DNA of 64,000 bases from Phylloscopus collybita (lineage: Eukaryota > Chordata > Aves > Passeriformes > Phylloscopidae). Under the pieces are notes generated by a model. It had not been told where the DNA came from. It ran no database searches and was given only the letters and a program-made list of their open reading frames with translations. The position numbers and the translations under genes were made by a program. Numbering within the stretch: the first letter of the stretch is position 1; every line of letters begins with the position of its first letter. Of the stretch, positions 17,841 through 30,201 are shown in pieces. Where the stretch lies: the NCBI GenBank assembly GCA_027886175.1, contig JAJNNQ010000143.1, forward strand, positions 325,001 to 389,000, given 5' to 3'.

Positions 17841-19119
17841 GGGAAGGCAGTGAGGGAGCAACCATGCGCTGGGAACGGGCAGCTGCTGTCTGTGCTGGTG
17901 GGAGGGGGTGAGGAGCACAGCCCACCCGCCCCCAGCACACGGACAGGGTGCCTGGGGGCCTGGGGTGTGCACAGAGAGCTGGGGGTGCACGAGATGCAAC
18001 CGGGGGGAACGCAGGGAGTATTCGGGAGGTCAGTGCAGAAGCTTCCAGGATGTCAGAAGCCAAGGGAGATGGACACATTCCCAGCACAGGGAGTGGGGAA
18101 TCTGGGATGCCAATGGTGCAGTGAGCGGAATGGGGCACAGGACACTGAATTTGTGTGGTCTGGGTTCAGAGCAACAGCGGCTGGTCACAAGGGTGACATG
18201 GTGCAAACAGGTACAAGGGCTTTGTGGTGGCCGGTTCCACAAACAGCAGACAAACAGTGTGCTGAGCAATGGTGGCTGGAAAGCACATTGAGATGGGGAG
18301 AGGAGCGAGGCCGGAGCCTGCACATGTACACAGGGAACAGAGGCTACACCTACGCTAGACATGGGACCGGGACACGTGTGTGCTCACAGCGAGGGGACAC
18401 TCATGGCTGTGCTCAGAGCAAGGGTGAGTGTGAGGGCAGGACTGTGCACACTGTGTGGAGAGCGTGCAGAGAGGCAGGCTGCAAGGCAACCAGCACAGCT
18501 GAGGGCTGCAAATGTACCCTGCTCCACCTGGGGCCCACAGCTTCGCTGCCTCCCGTCTTCCCTCCCTCCACACCCACAGCAGCTCCCACGTGCGCTGCTC
18601 AAGTCACGCAGGATTGAGGAACGGGAGAGAGTGGGACCCCATGCCAGGTGCTGAGCTCTGCACAGCACCACTGGGCACAGCACCACTGGCACCAAACAGG
18701 AGGCCCCGTGACCAGGAGCTCCGTGCCACGCTCGGGGTACGCAGCCCCAAGGAGAAGATGAGCAGAGTCACTGGTGCTGTGCATGCACAGCTGCACTCCC
18801 TGCAATGAGCAGGAGCTCACACACACTGCACACCCACACGAGTGCACCCTTGCACACTCCTATGTGTGTGAGGAACGTCCTGCTCCCAGATGCTCCCCAT
18901 GCACGCACGCTCTGCCTGAAGCAGCTGGCAGCCCCAGGGTCCCTGCACACGCAGGTCCCTCCCACGCACACGCACACTCCTGCATCCCCGGCCCTCCTGC
19001 CAGCACAGCACGGCGTGCCGTGCAGGGGAACCGGTGGGCTCAGGCTGCTGTGACCCACTCCCTTGCCCTCTCCTCTGCTGCAAACCCAGCCCAGAGCCCT
19101 GGGCTCCCCGTGCCCTTAC

Positions 19120-19275
19120 CGTGAAGATGTTGGAGCGCCGCTTGGACTGCTTGCGGATGGGGGTGGGGGTGTTGGAGGCAGCGATGGTCTCGATCCGCAG
19201 CTCCCGCTGGCTGATGCTGGGGGTGGAGGGCACGGAGGAGGAGTAGTCACTGAAGGCTCCCCCACCGTTGGTGGC
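19120..19275 (-). CDS. AGAP3: AGAP3 exon 8 (linker with basic cluster; last exon shared with a possible short form)
   Basis: This 156-base exon is in phase 0 at both ends. It encodes ATNGGGAFSDYSSSVPSTPS, then ISQRELRIETIAASNTPTPI and RKQSKRRSNIFT. The run RKQSKRR (524-530) is a candidate nuclear localisation signal. The acceptor follows CTCCTCCAG; the donor is ACG/GTAAGG. In mammals the short isoform CRAG shares the GTPase domain with AGAP3 and then diverges; the divergence point after this exon is inferred here because a 3'-UTR-like block with a poly(A) signal follows in the next intron. Confidence 0.97.
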
Positions 19276-19403
19276 CTGGAGGAGGAGAGGGATGGTCAGA
19301 GAGGTCAGACAGGCTACCTGGGGGCACGACTGCAGGAACACCACCTGCCCTACACGGCCTCGTGCCAGGGCAGGGAGCGCCCTGCAGGACTGGGACTGGG
19401 TGA

Positions 19404-19578
19404 CATCCAAAAAATTATGGAATCATTTTGGTTGGAAAGGACCTTAAAGACCATTTAGTTCCAACCCCCTGCCACGGGCAGGGACAACTTCCACTAGAGC
19501 AGATTGCTCCAAGCCCCATTCAACCTGGCCTTGAATGCTTCCAGGGATGCGGAACTCACAACCTCTCTGGGCACCACA
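19404..19578 (-). mobile_element. CR1 LINE 3'-end fragment
   Basis: GGAATCATTTTGGTTGGAAA and GACCTTAAAGACC are the reverse complement of the CR1 tail; CTGCCACGGGCAGGGACAAC and CTTCCAGGGATG follow in the usual order. 5'-truncated, in intron 7 about 130 bases upstream of exon 8 in the sense direction. Confidence 0.93.
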
Positions 19579-22500
19579 GAGAGAATCCAATGCCAGGCAC
19601 TGCTCCTGCTAAACAGAGGGGCTTGGGAAGCCTTTCCTCTCTTTCTGCTCTAGTTTTTTCACCAGTAAAATGTTCAAGTTCTGAATCAAAGAGAAGGGCA
19701 GCAAATGGCCAGAGAAACCCAGCTGAAGCCCTTCCAAACCTAGGAGTGGAACAGGGCCTGAGGCAGCCAGGTCCCACACAGCTGTGCCCAGCAGAGGGGC
19801 ACAGCTAGGGCACCTCCACCTGCCCCCAGAACACAGGACCAGGGTCACTCTCCTTGGGTAGGCATGCCCTTCCTCTCCACTGAGCCCACTAGACATGAGG
19901 CTGTGAGACAGCCCCAAACCCGCCCAGCTCCACGTCCCACTCATCCATTCCCTGTCACATGAGGACAGCCGTGATGCCAGTGGGGATGCACATCCCCAGG
20001 ACTCAGCCTTCATCTTCCCCAGGTCCTGAAGCATGCAGTGCCACACCCCAAGCTCAAGCTCTGTGTGAAACCCATCTCTGCTGCTGGTTTGGAGGTCTCT
20101 CTGAGCAGACCCTGATGCTGGCACACACCCTGGTGCCTGCAGACCACCGTAGCCATGGCTGCAGTGGCTGTGCCTGGGAACATAAGGGGCTTCCCTAACA
20201 CCTCACTGGGCTTCATGGCAACAGGAAGATCCAGCCGTGCAGCCATGCACCCACATCAACAACACATCTCCTCCAGACAAGGCTGCTCACTCCCACCCTG
20301 CCCATGCCAGCAGTGTGGGCAGCCACTGGACAGGGGCTTAGGGACATCCCAGAAACAACACAGGCATGGAAGCATTTCATGTCTGCAGCCCAGAACACCT
20401 CACCCAGAACATCTGACACTGCACGTGGCAGCCTGAGCTCCCTTGCAGTTCTGAACAGTATGTCACAAACACATGGAGCAGCTGCCCCTAGAAGGGCAGG
20501 TGAGCTCCAGCACCCTAGAAGGGACAGCTCACCTCCTCCCAGCTCCATGCTCAGAGTGGTGGCATCAATGGCCCAGTGACTTCCTCCATCCTGCCTACAC
20601 TCTGAGCAGGAATGGAGCCTGGGCAGGGTGATGATCTTCTGAAGGGGCTTCACAAAAGACTCCCATCCCCAGTGGGATCAGAGCCTTATTCCAAGAAAAG
20701 CTTTTCAGAGAAGTGTGAAAGGGGCTGCACAGGCAGAGCAGTGACCATGACCCACAGCCCGGTCTCAGAGAGAGGTGCAACCTTCACCCAAGCCATGGAC
20801 CCCTCATCTTCGACAAGAGATATGGGAGAAGACACACAAGGGGAACTTAAGAGAGGAAAAGCCACCCAAGCAGCATTTCAGCTTCCTCCTCACAAAGACA
20901 GAGCAAGGAAAATAATCCCATGCTGTGAGCAGGTGGGTGGCTTGGACAACCCTGGCCTGTCTGGAAACAGGAACGTTTCTGGAGTCCTGAAACACAGAAC
21001 AAGGGAACCTGATCTGGTTGTGCTTTTCCACAAGTACAAGAGGCTGGGAACTGTCCAGGGAAGGGAATGTCCAGGGAGCTGCTCTGCAGGGTGAGGACAA
21101 GAAGGTTCTGCTGCCCAGTCCCAGGGAAGGGGAGACCCCCAGGGACACAAAGGGGCAAAGCAACTTGTCACCTGCCAGTGACTTCTGAACCTTCAACAGA
21201 GAGAGCTCCTGTCAGCCCCAGGTCCAACACCCACACAGGAGTTCCACAGGTGCTGTGATGAAGGAGGAGCTCAGAGAGCCAGGGCCACCGAGGGCACACA
21301 TGCACAGTCTGTGTTTAACTGATTCATCATATGCAAACCGGGTCCAAGAAAGTGAAATATTCCAAGTGTTAGGAAGAGAAGGAGGATGCAGCAGCACAAA
21401 CAACCTGCCACATGGAATACTGAGCTGGGCACGGCTGCCCCTCCAAGACCAGCTCCTGGCCATGCTTGGCATGTCTTGGTGACCTTGGCAGCACGTTCCT
21501 GATGCTGTGACTGTGGGGAGGAGCCAGTTCTGAGGAGGCTGCTGAGTCTGAGCTCCTGTGAGAACAACTGGAACAAACCCTGTGGATGCAGGTGATGGAC
21601 ACTAAAACATCAAGGAAGAAACTTTGCTACACCCTGGTTTATATTTTACTTACTCCCTGCAGATCTGTGTGTCATTTCTGTCTGGCCAGAACAACTGGCC
21701 TGTAAATCTGCCTGGTTTTGGAGCCAAGGTTACTGTCCCTGAGTGATGAAGGACACTGGCCTTTGAACCTCCCATGTCCCACAGACCAAACCTCAGGAAG
21801 AGCTCTGGGGCTGGAGGATGGCTCACACCGGGCTATGAAGGCAAGCTGCCAGGAGCTGGGGGGCAGAGGAGAAAGTCCTTCAAAGACAGAGTGGCTCTCC
21901 ACTGGAGCAGGGAGGTCCAGAACTTCTGTGGGATCCAGGGACACAGGAAAAATCTGAGGGCTGTGGGAGAATGCTGAGAAGATGACAGGTCTGGGCCGGT
22001 ACCACGTGTCTGCTATTGGCAGGCGTGGTCACCACTGGAAGCTGAGAACACAGTGGGAACTGGAAACTTGGTAAAACACCTGTGGGACAAATCCTTGCCA
22101 TTGGTGTGTAACCAGTGGAGGAGCACCAACAATGCCACGGGGTGCCTGGGAAGGGCAGAAGGCAGCTGGAGTTCAGGGGCTAACTGGGCCTGAGACGGAA
22201 CAAGAAGTTTGGGAAGGGCTCTGAGAGGAAGAGCACAAACAGCAAACACCAACCTGGTGTCTGTGGGAAGAAGGGAGAAGCCAGAGGAGCACATGGATGA
22301 TGTAAAGTGGGCACCATGAGCTGAGCAGGCAACGGGACACGGGCTTCCAGGAGGAAATGCCAACGCCTGCTGCTGCAGCTCCTGAATTCTGAGGGAACGT
22401 GCTGCAGCAGGCCAGTGAGCACTGCTACCAGCTCAGGTGAGCTGCCCTTGGGGCTTCATTTCACTTGCAGACTTTGATTCTCCACCTCTTTCATCTGATC

Positions 22501-23828
22501 CCTCACAGAAGCCTGGATGAAGGGCCTGCCAGGGCCCCCAGAGAGCCCGTGCAGGAGGCAGAGCGCGGCCATCGGAGAAGAGCCACGGCACTGGGCAGCC
22601 CGGAGCTCCCGAGGCCAGGGGGGACCCAGCTCCCTGCACCAGCCTGTCAGACACCTGCACGGGGTACCTCTGTACCTCCTGCCAGCTGCTGGGAACCAGC
22701 TTCCTGGCAGAAAGACAAACTGCTATCCCACAGCAAACACAGCAGTGACTCACCCACAGCCTGGGGAACTCCCAAAGGCATCCCAGAGGCCCTGAAGAAA
22801 GACTGAGAATGGGGCAGCAAAAGTGAGGAAATCAGGTAGAACAACTCTGCAGGTGTTGCAAGCACCCACTGGCTTGAGAAACTCCCATCCCCTCCCTGTA
22901 GGCAAGGGCCAGGAGCTGCCAGGAGAGAGCAAGGTGGGAGTCAGGGCCAGCTGAGGAGTGGGATTCCCAAACCCATCCGACCTGCTCATTCAGCAACAGG
23001 TGTGGGCAAGACCCAGAGAGGAGAGCCCAAGGCAGCAGGCAGGAGCTCTCCCCAGGGCTGCTGGGTTCTGAGGAATACAAGGTGCCTGCTCCAGTGGGTG
23101 CAGACCCACACTCCTCAAGCTGCTGGGATGGCCAAAGGGACAGATCTGTGTCCCCCAGGGAGTGCAGGACTCCAGGCTGGCCCTGGCTCCTGCTGTACCA
23201 GACTGATGCTGAACACAGTATCCAGGGTCAGGGACCTGCCAAGCACATCCAGTGAGTCATGAGAGCTGGTGGAAACCCCTGACCAGGGCTGACCTGCTCC
23301 TACAGCTCCCTTTCCCTCCCCATGGATGGAGCAATGACCTCGAGGCTCCAGGCACCACTGCAGATTAAGAGAAAAAAGCCCAAACTCCCAAAGGCAGAAA
23401 TGAAACCAGGGCCTTTGCCTGGTTCCCAAGATGATCATCCACTGTGCAAGGAGACCAGAACACATCCCCAGCACCACTGTCCCAGGAGAAGGGAATCCTC
23501 CAGACAGATGGGGAACGAAATCACCAGGGTCCCCTGGAGCCCCTCCTGTCCCAGTAAGCACGCTGGACTGCTCCAGCTGACAGACCAGACAAGCAGTGGC
23601 CATTCCCAGAAGAGCTGGTTTGGCTCAGCCAGTAGAGCCAAGCTACTTCCAGAAGAGCTGTGCCCAGAACAAGAGAAGGGGCAGGGCTGGGTCTCAGCTC
23701 CTAGGTACCAGAAGCAGCCCTTTGTGGGGGCCCCTTTATTCCCATCCCAAGGAAAGTGCCTTCTCAGCTGGCAGCTGCAGGGGACAGCACTGTCCCTGCA
23801 GTATGGGCCAGACCAGGCCCAGAGCAGT

Positions 23829-23945
23829 GCTGCCAATCCCAGTTCCAGGGGCTCTTCCTGCCCCTAAATACCAATCCTGTTGTTCCAGGGCCTCCTCCTG
23901 ACCCCCAGATGCCAGTCCCACTGTTCCAGGGAATCCTCCTGCCCC
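23829..23945. repeat. About 48-bp degenerate repeat, three copies
   Basis: CCAATCCCAGTTCCAGGG, CCAATCCTGTTGTTCCAGGG and CCAGTCCCACTGTTCCAGGG each lead into CTCCTCCTG-like sequence. Short diverged tandem repeat in AGAP3 intron 7. Confidence 0.7.
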
Positions 23946-25727
23946 ACCAGGCAGTACTGGGAGGGAAGGGAAAGGGATCCTTCTGTCCAAAGTGCATGTC
24001 TCACCAGTGCACAGTGACATCTGCAGCATAAGGCAAATGAAAGCTCCTAATTGTGTTCTTTGTCTGGCTTCTCTCCATTTCATCTCCATGTTAAGTCCTG
24101 TGCTCCTAAACTCTTCCTTGAGAGCCTTTTTCCTGTTTTCCCTGTGCTCTTTGACTTGCAAAAGCAAATGGGAAACCCTGGTGAGAGCCCCAGGCCCTCA
24201 GGTATGACAGAGCTCAGCTCTGCCCCACAAACACCTTTTGTCCCTCTCCCACTGGTCCTTCCCTGCAGGGTGAGCCTGTCCACCCCCTCCCAGAGCTGCC
24301 CCGCTATGTATTGCTGGGCCAGGAGCAGGGGACACCAGGGCACTGCTCCCCAGTGCCCACCTGGGCATTGTGCCCTCCCACGTGGGCAGCCTGAGCACAC
24401 ACCTGAGGGTGGTGGCTGCTCTGATCAGCTCCCTGTCAGAACCATCTGTTGGGGTGAATTTGTTTCCCAAGGCCACTTGGATTTTCCCTGAGGACAGTGG
24501 GGAGCAGCTCCAGAGCCTCACTTCCGAGCCCATGCAAGAACAGGTAAACACTTCAGGGCATTTCAGGGTCACTCACCATTGCCTCCCTATTTTTGGAAGT
24601 GTCTTTAGCAACGGGGGAGAGACGTGCAAAGAGCAGGGCAAAGATCACTGCACGGGTCATTGGCACCCAGAGGGTTTGAGGTGGGACCACGCAAGAGCCC
24701 AGGAACACAAACTGACTCTGACCACCCCTGTGGGGCCCAGGTTTGCTGAGGGCAGGAGGGGCCCAGCACTGGACAGGCACAGAGCAGGTCTGGGGAGGGG
24801 GCCCAGGCCAGCAATCCCTGCCAGCTGCACGCTGCGTTACTTCCCTTCACAGCTCTGCTTCCCACCACAGCTCCCTACGTCCCTCCAGCCAAGCCAGGAG
24901 CACAGCAAGGTACAGAGAGCAAAGGTCTGTCCCCGAGCAGGCAGCCAGAATTCACCTCTACACAGACGTCGTCTGCAAGCCGTGCTGAGAGGTGCTCTGT
25001 GGGAAGGAAAGGAGAGGAGAGGAGAGGAGAGCAGGGACGGCTCTGAGCAAACACCTCACAAAGCTCATCACATGCAGTTAGAAAAATTTTCCAAAATTTG
25101 CTTCCCCGCAGCCAGTCCTAAATCCACCCCTTTAGTTCAGTGCTGCCTTTCCTGAAGGAGCTCTTTCATGTCACACCTGTATATTTTAGGTCAGGTTTGG
25201 CCTATCTCTGCACTCATTCCTCAGCTGAATCAGTCAAGTGCTTACTTTCCTCCTGTGTCGGGGTCTCTTCCCTCCCACACCTTTTTGCTACTCCTTCAGG
25301 CTCCACAGGAGTGACTGGATTCAGACTGGGGGGTCTGGCAGCCCCATCCCTCACACAGGGAACACTTTTCAGCTCCATGGTAAACACACTGCCTGCCTGG
25401 CACAGCCAGTGCCAACGACACAGATTTATTGGGACTCTTCTCATACTTTAGACATGGAAGAGAACACTGAACAAGTGTCCAGCTCCCCTGAGAAACGCTG
25501 ACCTTGGCCATCAGCCTTTGGCTTCCCTTCCAGCACAGGTGGCCTCTCCTTCCCAACCAGGCTCATACTGTACACAGTTTGCCAATAAAACCCTCAAATT
25601 ACCAGAGACACTCAAATCTGTATTTCCCTGGGAAATGCTCTCCACCCTGGAAGTCTCCCACTGAAGTTGTTGCCAGCTTTCTGGACACAAGCACGCTCTG
25701 ACAGAACCTGGCTTTGCAGCCTTCCCC

Positions 25728-25897
25728 AGCAGCCCATCCTCCTGCACACAGACTTCACCTGAACTCCCCCAGCAGCCCATCCACCTGCACACAGACTTCA
25801 CCTGAACTCCCCCAGCAGCCCATCCACCTGCACACAGACTTCACCTGAACTCCCCCAGCAGCCCATCCACCTGCACACAGACTTCACCTGAACCTGC
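25728..25897. repeat. 43-bp tandem repeat, four copies
   Basis: AGCAGCCCATCC starts at 25728, 25771, 25814 and 25857. Copies 2-4 are nearly identical while copy 1 has TCCTCC for TCCACC, which points to recent expansion. The array is in AGAP3 intron 7. Confidence 0.95.
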
Positions 25898-26812
25898 TGG
25901 TGTCCAGGTGACCTGGAGCACCAGGAAGCTGGCACAGGTCTCTGCACTCACCTACTTGCAATCCAGCTTTAGAAGCCTCTCCAGCCAGGTAGCTGGTGGC
26001 TGCAGATGTGGCTCAGGTCTGTGGTGGGGGCCCAGGAGTCCTCCCAGGGCTCGGAAGTTCTGACACACTCAGAGTTTCAAAGGCAATCCCCTTATGGAAA
26101 GCCCAGCAGCTGCATGTGCTGTCCCTCAGTTGCAGGCAGGTTTCCTGCAGTCCCTGTCACAGATCCTGTGACTCTGCATGCCAGCTGCTCCAGAGATGGA
26201 ATCTACTGCCCTGAGTGGCCTGGGGAGCAATGGAGCCCAGGATCTCTCCTTCCTTCCTCACCAGTCACCCGGCCAGCATTTCTGTGGGCACTGGGAATGT
26301 AGTAAAGCTTGCATGCAGTGAGATGGCTGCCCGAAGGATCTCCTTCCCCAGCTCCTCACCATGGACCTGTCCTGCCTCAGCTCTGCCCCAGGATCACAGA
26401 ACAAACACCTATGGCATCACCATCCTCCCCGCACCAAGAGCTTGGCAACCCTTCCAACAGCACAGAGCCCTTCCTCTGGCAGAGGGGAGGGAAGCTCCCC
26501 CCCTCTCCTGCTCCTTCAGATCCCCACTGAACCCACATTTCTGCAGGTACATCCCCTCAGAAGCCCCTCAGAAGTCCTGATGCATGTGCACCATCAGCTC
26601 CCCAGGTCCAGGGGGCGTGAGCAGCTGTGCCTGCCCAGCTGGGGCAGGCAGAGCAGCACCCTCTCACCCCCCTGTGCTGCCCAGGAGCCCCCCACACAGC
26701 CCACAGCTCTGCTCCGTGTCTGCCAAAGCACAACACAGCCTGGGCACCACGAGCCAGACCCAAAGGCACAGACATGAAACCTGACCTCAGGGCAAGCATC
26801 AAACTGTCACAC

Positions 26813-26995
26813 AAGCATAAAGTCATGGAGGGCTTTGGGTTGGAAGGGACCTCCAAGTACATCTCACGCCACCCCCTGCCATGGGAGGGGACACCACCCA
26901 CTAGAACTGGTTGCTCCGAGCCCCATTGCTCCAACCTGGCCTCAGACACTTCCAGGGATGGGGCAGCACAGCCTCTCTGGGCTATGGAAGAAGCA
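26813..26995 (-). mobile_element. CR1 LINE 3'-end fragment
   Basis: AAAGTCATGGAGGGCTTTGG, GTTGGAAGGGACCTCCAAG and CTTCCAGGGATGGGGCAGC are CR1 words in reverse complement. Short 5'-truncated copy in AGAP3 intron 7, 140 bases from exon 7. Confidence 0.93.
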
Positions 26996-27133
26996 CCAGG
27001 GTGGCACCACTCCTGCTGTTCCAAAGAGCCAGCCCAGAGCAGCAGCACCAGTCTAAGGCTGAACTCCTGGGTACTGAGCTGAGGCTGTGGAGAGCACAAG
27101 AGGTCCCTGGCTTTTCCCGTCCCCATTCCCCAC

Positions 27134-27261
27134 CTGGTTGATGTGGACAGAAGGAATGGAGGCTGCAGAGACAGATGAGTGGCTGGGTGAGTTGGGCAGG
27201 GACTTGCAGGGGCCGATGGAGAGCTGGTGCTTCTTCCGGAGAGCCACCACCTTCTGAGCCA
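27134..27261 (-). CDS. AGAP3: AGAP3 exon 7 (last GTPase helix and start of the Ser-rich linker)
   Basis: A 128-base exon encoding AQKVVALRKKHQLSIGPCKS and then a Ser-rich stretch with LPNSPSHSSVSAASIPSVHI. The first part is the C-terminal helix of the GTPase-like domain. The second begins the flexible linker, rich in Ser-Pro sites suited to regulation by kinases (inference). It starts in phase 1 at a TTTGCAG acceptor and ends in phase 0 with CAG/GTGGGG, a donor lacking the usual A at +3 or +4 but with G at +5. His at residue 452 replaces Gln of the mammalian sequence, a mild difference. Confidence 0.96.
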
Positions 27262-30066
27262 CTGCAAAGGGAGAAGGGACAGGGTCAGAGCTCAGAAAGC
27301 AGCTTCCTCCACCCACAGGTTTCTGGAGGGCTCCAGGGAGACCCATGCCCCTCCCCTGACCGATGTGCTGCCTGCACCGCTCAGGCTGAGTCCCCAGAGG
27401 CCACCTGCCCCCTCAGCCATGGCACAGAACAGCAGCTTCCCACGGACACCACGGCGACACTGTGAGCCCAGGCCTGCTGCAGGACAATCCCTGGGCAGTC
27501 CAGCACCTCCCAGTCACCCCTCAGGGCAACTCCAGGAGCCAGGTACTGGACTGAAGTGCCTGGGCAAATGCCACCTCCATCACTCTGGGCCTTGTGGGTC
27601 TGTAAGGTGACACGCTGAGGGCTTCTGTGTAGAACCCTTGGTGGGTCACTAGGGACCTTGCCATACTTTTTGTCTTTCCAGACTTGGAGTGCTGGCTTTG
27701 CTTGGAAGCACTGAGTGATGCTCAGGTGCTCACAGTGGCACTGGGGCTGCTCAGGCTCTGTGGGCAGGGCACACCTCACTGGCTGCACAGCAGATCTGTG
27801 TGTGGCTCCAGAGAAACCAGAACTAAGACTGGTGTAAGGGATGGCAGAAACTATCCCACAGAAGTCTGACTGGTGCTCAGGAAGAGCCTGGGCCTGGTAT
27901 GCAGAAAGGTGAAGGTCACCTCAAGGTGCCTCATTTCAGGACCAGGGAGATGTTATTCCTCCAGTGTGGTCTCACTGGCCTCATTAGCAGGAGTGGTATG
28001 GGATAAGTGATGGGCAGAGCCTCTGCCAGCTCCCTGCCCACAACAGCTGAGGTGTCCTTCTGTGTATTTCCTGGCCTCTGGGGGGCTGGAGCTCACAGCC
28101 AGCACTGGGATGGGAGCTGTCCCCTGGGCAGGGGATCCAGAGCCTCCCTGGGGAGTTCATGCTGGAGCCTGGGCCTGCAGCCCCGTGTTTGAGTGGAAGG
28201 ATGGGGAGCAGCAATGCCACCAGCACCTCAGCCACAGACCCTGGGCCACGGAGCACTGGCTGTCCTCTCCTGCCCTCTCCAGTTCTCAGGGCAGAGGAAA
28301 GGCAGGAACATGCACTTGGGATCTGCAGCAGAGGTGAAGCTCAAGAAGTCACCCCCAGCACAGGGCAGCACAGCTGCTGTCCCTCCTGTGCCCTGCAGGA
28401 CTGGGGTTGGGTCAGTCCTCCTCCTCCTCAGGAACATTGCCAAGGTGACCATGGCTAGGGGTTCCCTGACCTTCTCTTGGTACAGAAACACCCTCAAAAT
28501 GAAGCCCAAGAACTGTGGACCCCGAAAATGATGGCTCCTTGCAAACTGTCCTGACATCTGCTGAATCTGAACCCCAAATTTCAGCCAACAAGAATTGTGA
28601 GGGAAATTCTGAGAATAAAGTTCTTTAGCCAGACCTCTTTGGAGCCAAGAGGGCAGAAGGCACATTCCACACCAGCCCCCACCTCAGAGGAGCTCTGCCA
28701 TGAGGGGACCATGCCAACCACCCCTCAGGGCAGGCCTGACTGGACACTGCAGGACACAGCCCAGCCTGGGGCACTGCCCCTGCTTGTGCCAGGGCCACCT
28801 CCTGGCAATACCTGGGAACAATGAGATCCCACCCTCTCACTGCAGAAGTCACTGTGACATCTGTGGACTTGGGAAGGATGGAGGAGCACAATTCCCACAA
28901 AGCCAGCAGCACCTCCAGGGGGAATTCTGCCAGGACATGAGAAACCAGCAAGGAGGAAGAGACCCCCCTTCTCCTGCCACGTGTCCTTCTCATGGTGACC
29001 TTCAGCAGCCCAGACACAGCCTGGGCCACAAAAGCCCCAACACCACCAGGTACACACTGCAACGTGCTCAATCAGACACAGCACAGCTCAACCACACACA
29101 GCTGCAGGCTACAGACCAGACACCCAGACCTGCTCTGAGGAGCAGGGTCTCTGCTGCTGCTGCCCGAGCTGTGGTGACACAACAGCCAGGGCCACCCAGC
29201 TCTTCAAGAATCCCTCTGCAGCTGGTGAAGATGGAGATACCAGTTTTTCTGTCTTGGAGCATCCCCCCACTCTGCAGCACCACGTGTGTGTGTGGGAGCT
29301 GTCTGTGACCACCAAGGGGCAGGGTGGTCACTCCATCAAGCTGCCGTGCCAGCACGTTGACCTGCTCCCCAAAAAGGTCAGCGGCCACTGGTTGTGACCC
29401 AGGACAGTGGCAGGGAAGGGCTCTCTAGAAACAGAGGTGCAGCACACACTCCACACAGCACAGGCAAGCAGGCAAGCTCAGCCCTGAAAGCAGCTCCTCC
29501 TGCTCCTGCTGTGGGAAGCAGACATCTCCTCAGCCTGCCGGGGGCAGGTCTGCCGGGATCCAGGGTGGCAACTTGTGTGGGAGAGGTCACATAAACACAA
29601 GGCCTGATGGAACCTGGATTGCCATTAGGCATGGTCCTCACAGAGCCTGTGACTGCCAGGACTCCACACGACCCCAAACCAGCTGCACCAGGATCCACCA
29701 GATGCCAAACCAGTGCTCACTAGGAAGAATCACTTACCCACTCAAGAAACACCTCATGCCATCAGTTCAGGCCATCCCCCCTGTCCTGTCACTAGAGGGA
29801 ACACACGATGCCCTTTAGGGTAAGGTCACAGCTTATTTGAGCAGACTGCGAACTCCCAGGAGGTGGTGCAGGTGCCCTGTGCCCCTCAGCATCACTGTGT
29901 CACAGACTCCTCTCCAAGCCTAAGCAGGAATGTTCCCTCACACTGTTCCCACGAGGAACAGCTGCCCCATCCAGCTGCTCAGCTGCTGCCTTCCCACTCC
30001 TAGAGCAGCACAAGCTCCTTCACCGCTGCCCTGCCCTGCCCAGGCACCCCACAGGGCTGCAGTTAC
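27262..30066 (-). other. AGAP3: AGAP3 intron 6
   Basis: Unique sequence; no repeat, exon or RNA recognised. Confidence 0.9.
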
Positions 30067-30201
30067 CGTCCTGGAAGACCCTCTCCACGTTCAGGCCGTA
30101 GGTGGCACAGGTCTCGTAGTAAGTGCAGCGCTTCAGGTCGTTGGAGAGCTTGCGTGCCCGGGAGTCGTCGATGACGCGCGGGTTGGTGGCGCTGATGGCG
30201 T
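30067..30201 (-). CDS. AGAP3: AGAP3 exon 6 (end of the GTPase-like domain)
   Basis: A 135-base exon encoding [19 protein letters not shown], then a helix and [22 protein letters not shown] (425-428) is the G5 element corresponding to ETSA of Ras. The exon starts by completing Asp396 of the TQD motif and ends one base into Val441; the donor is GTAACT, the acceptor TTTGCAG. With exons 3-5 it completes a full-length GTPase-like fold with no missing motif. Downstream comes the AQKVV helix of exon 7. Confidence 0.97.

Larger units (their letters stand above)
15364..19119 (-). other. AGAP3: AGAP3 intron 8 with possible alternative terminal exon
   Basis: The only intron with a UTR-like block, a poly(A) signal, a giant pyrimidine tract and a CpG-rich block. 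The part at 17.85-19.1 kb shows nothing definite. Confidence 0.85.
19276..27133 (-). other. AGAP3: AGAP3 intron 7
   Basis: Two CR1 tails at its ends, the 48-bp and 43-bp repeats and a short (GGAGA)n run at about 25.01 kb. No exon-like segment with AGAP or other protein similarity was seen. Confidence 0.9.

Noticed and set aside
26584..27141. Plus-strand frames around 26.6-27.1 kb
   Set aside because: They overlap a CR1 fragment and the antisense of AGAP3 exon 7.
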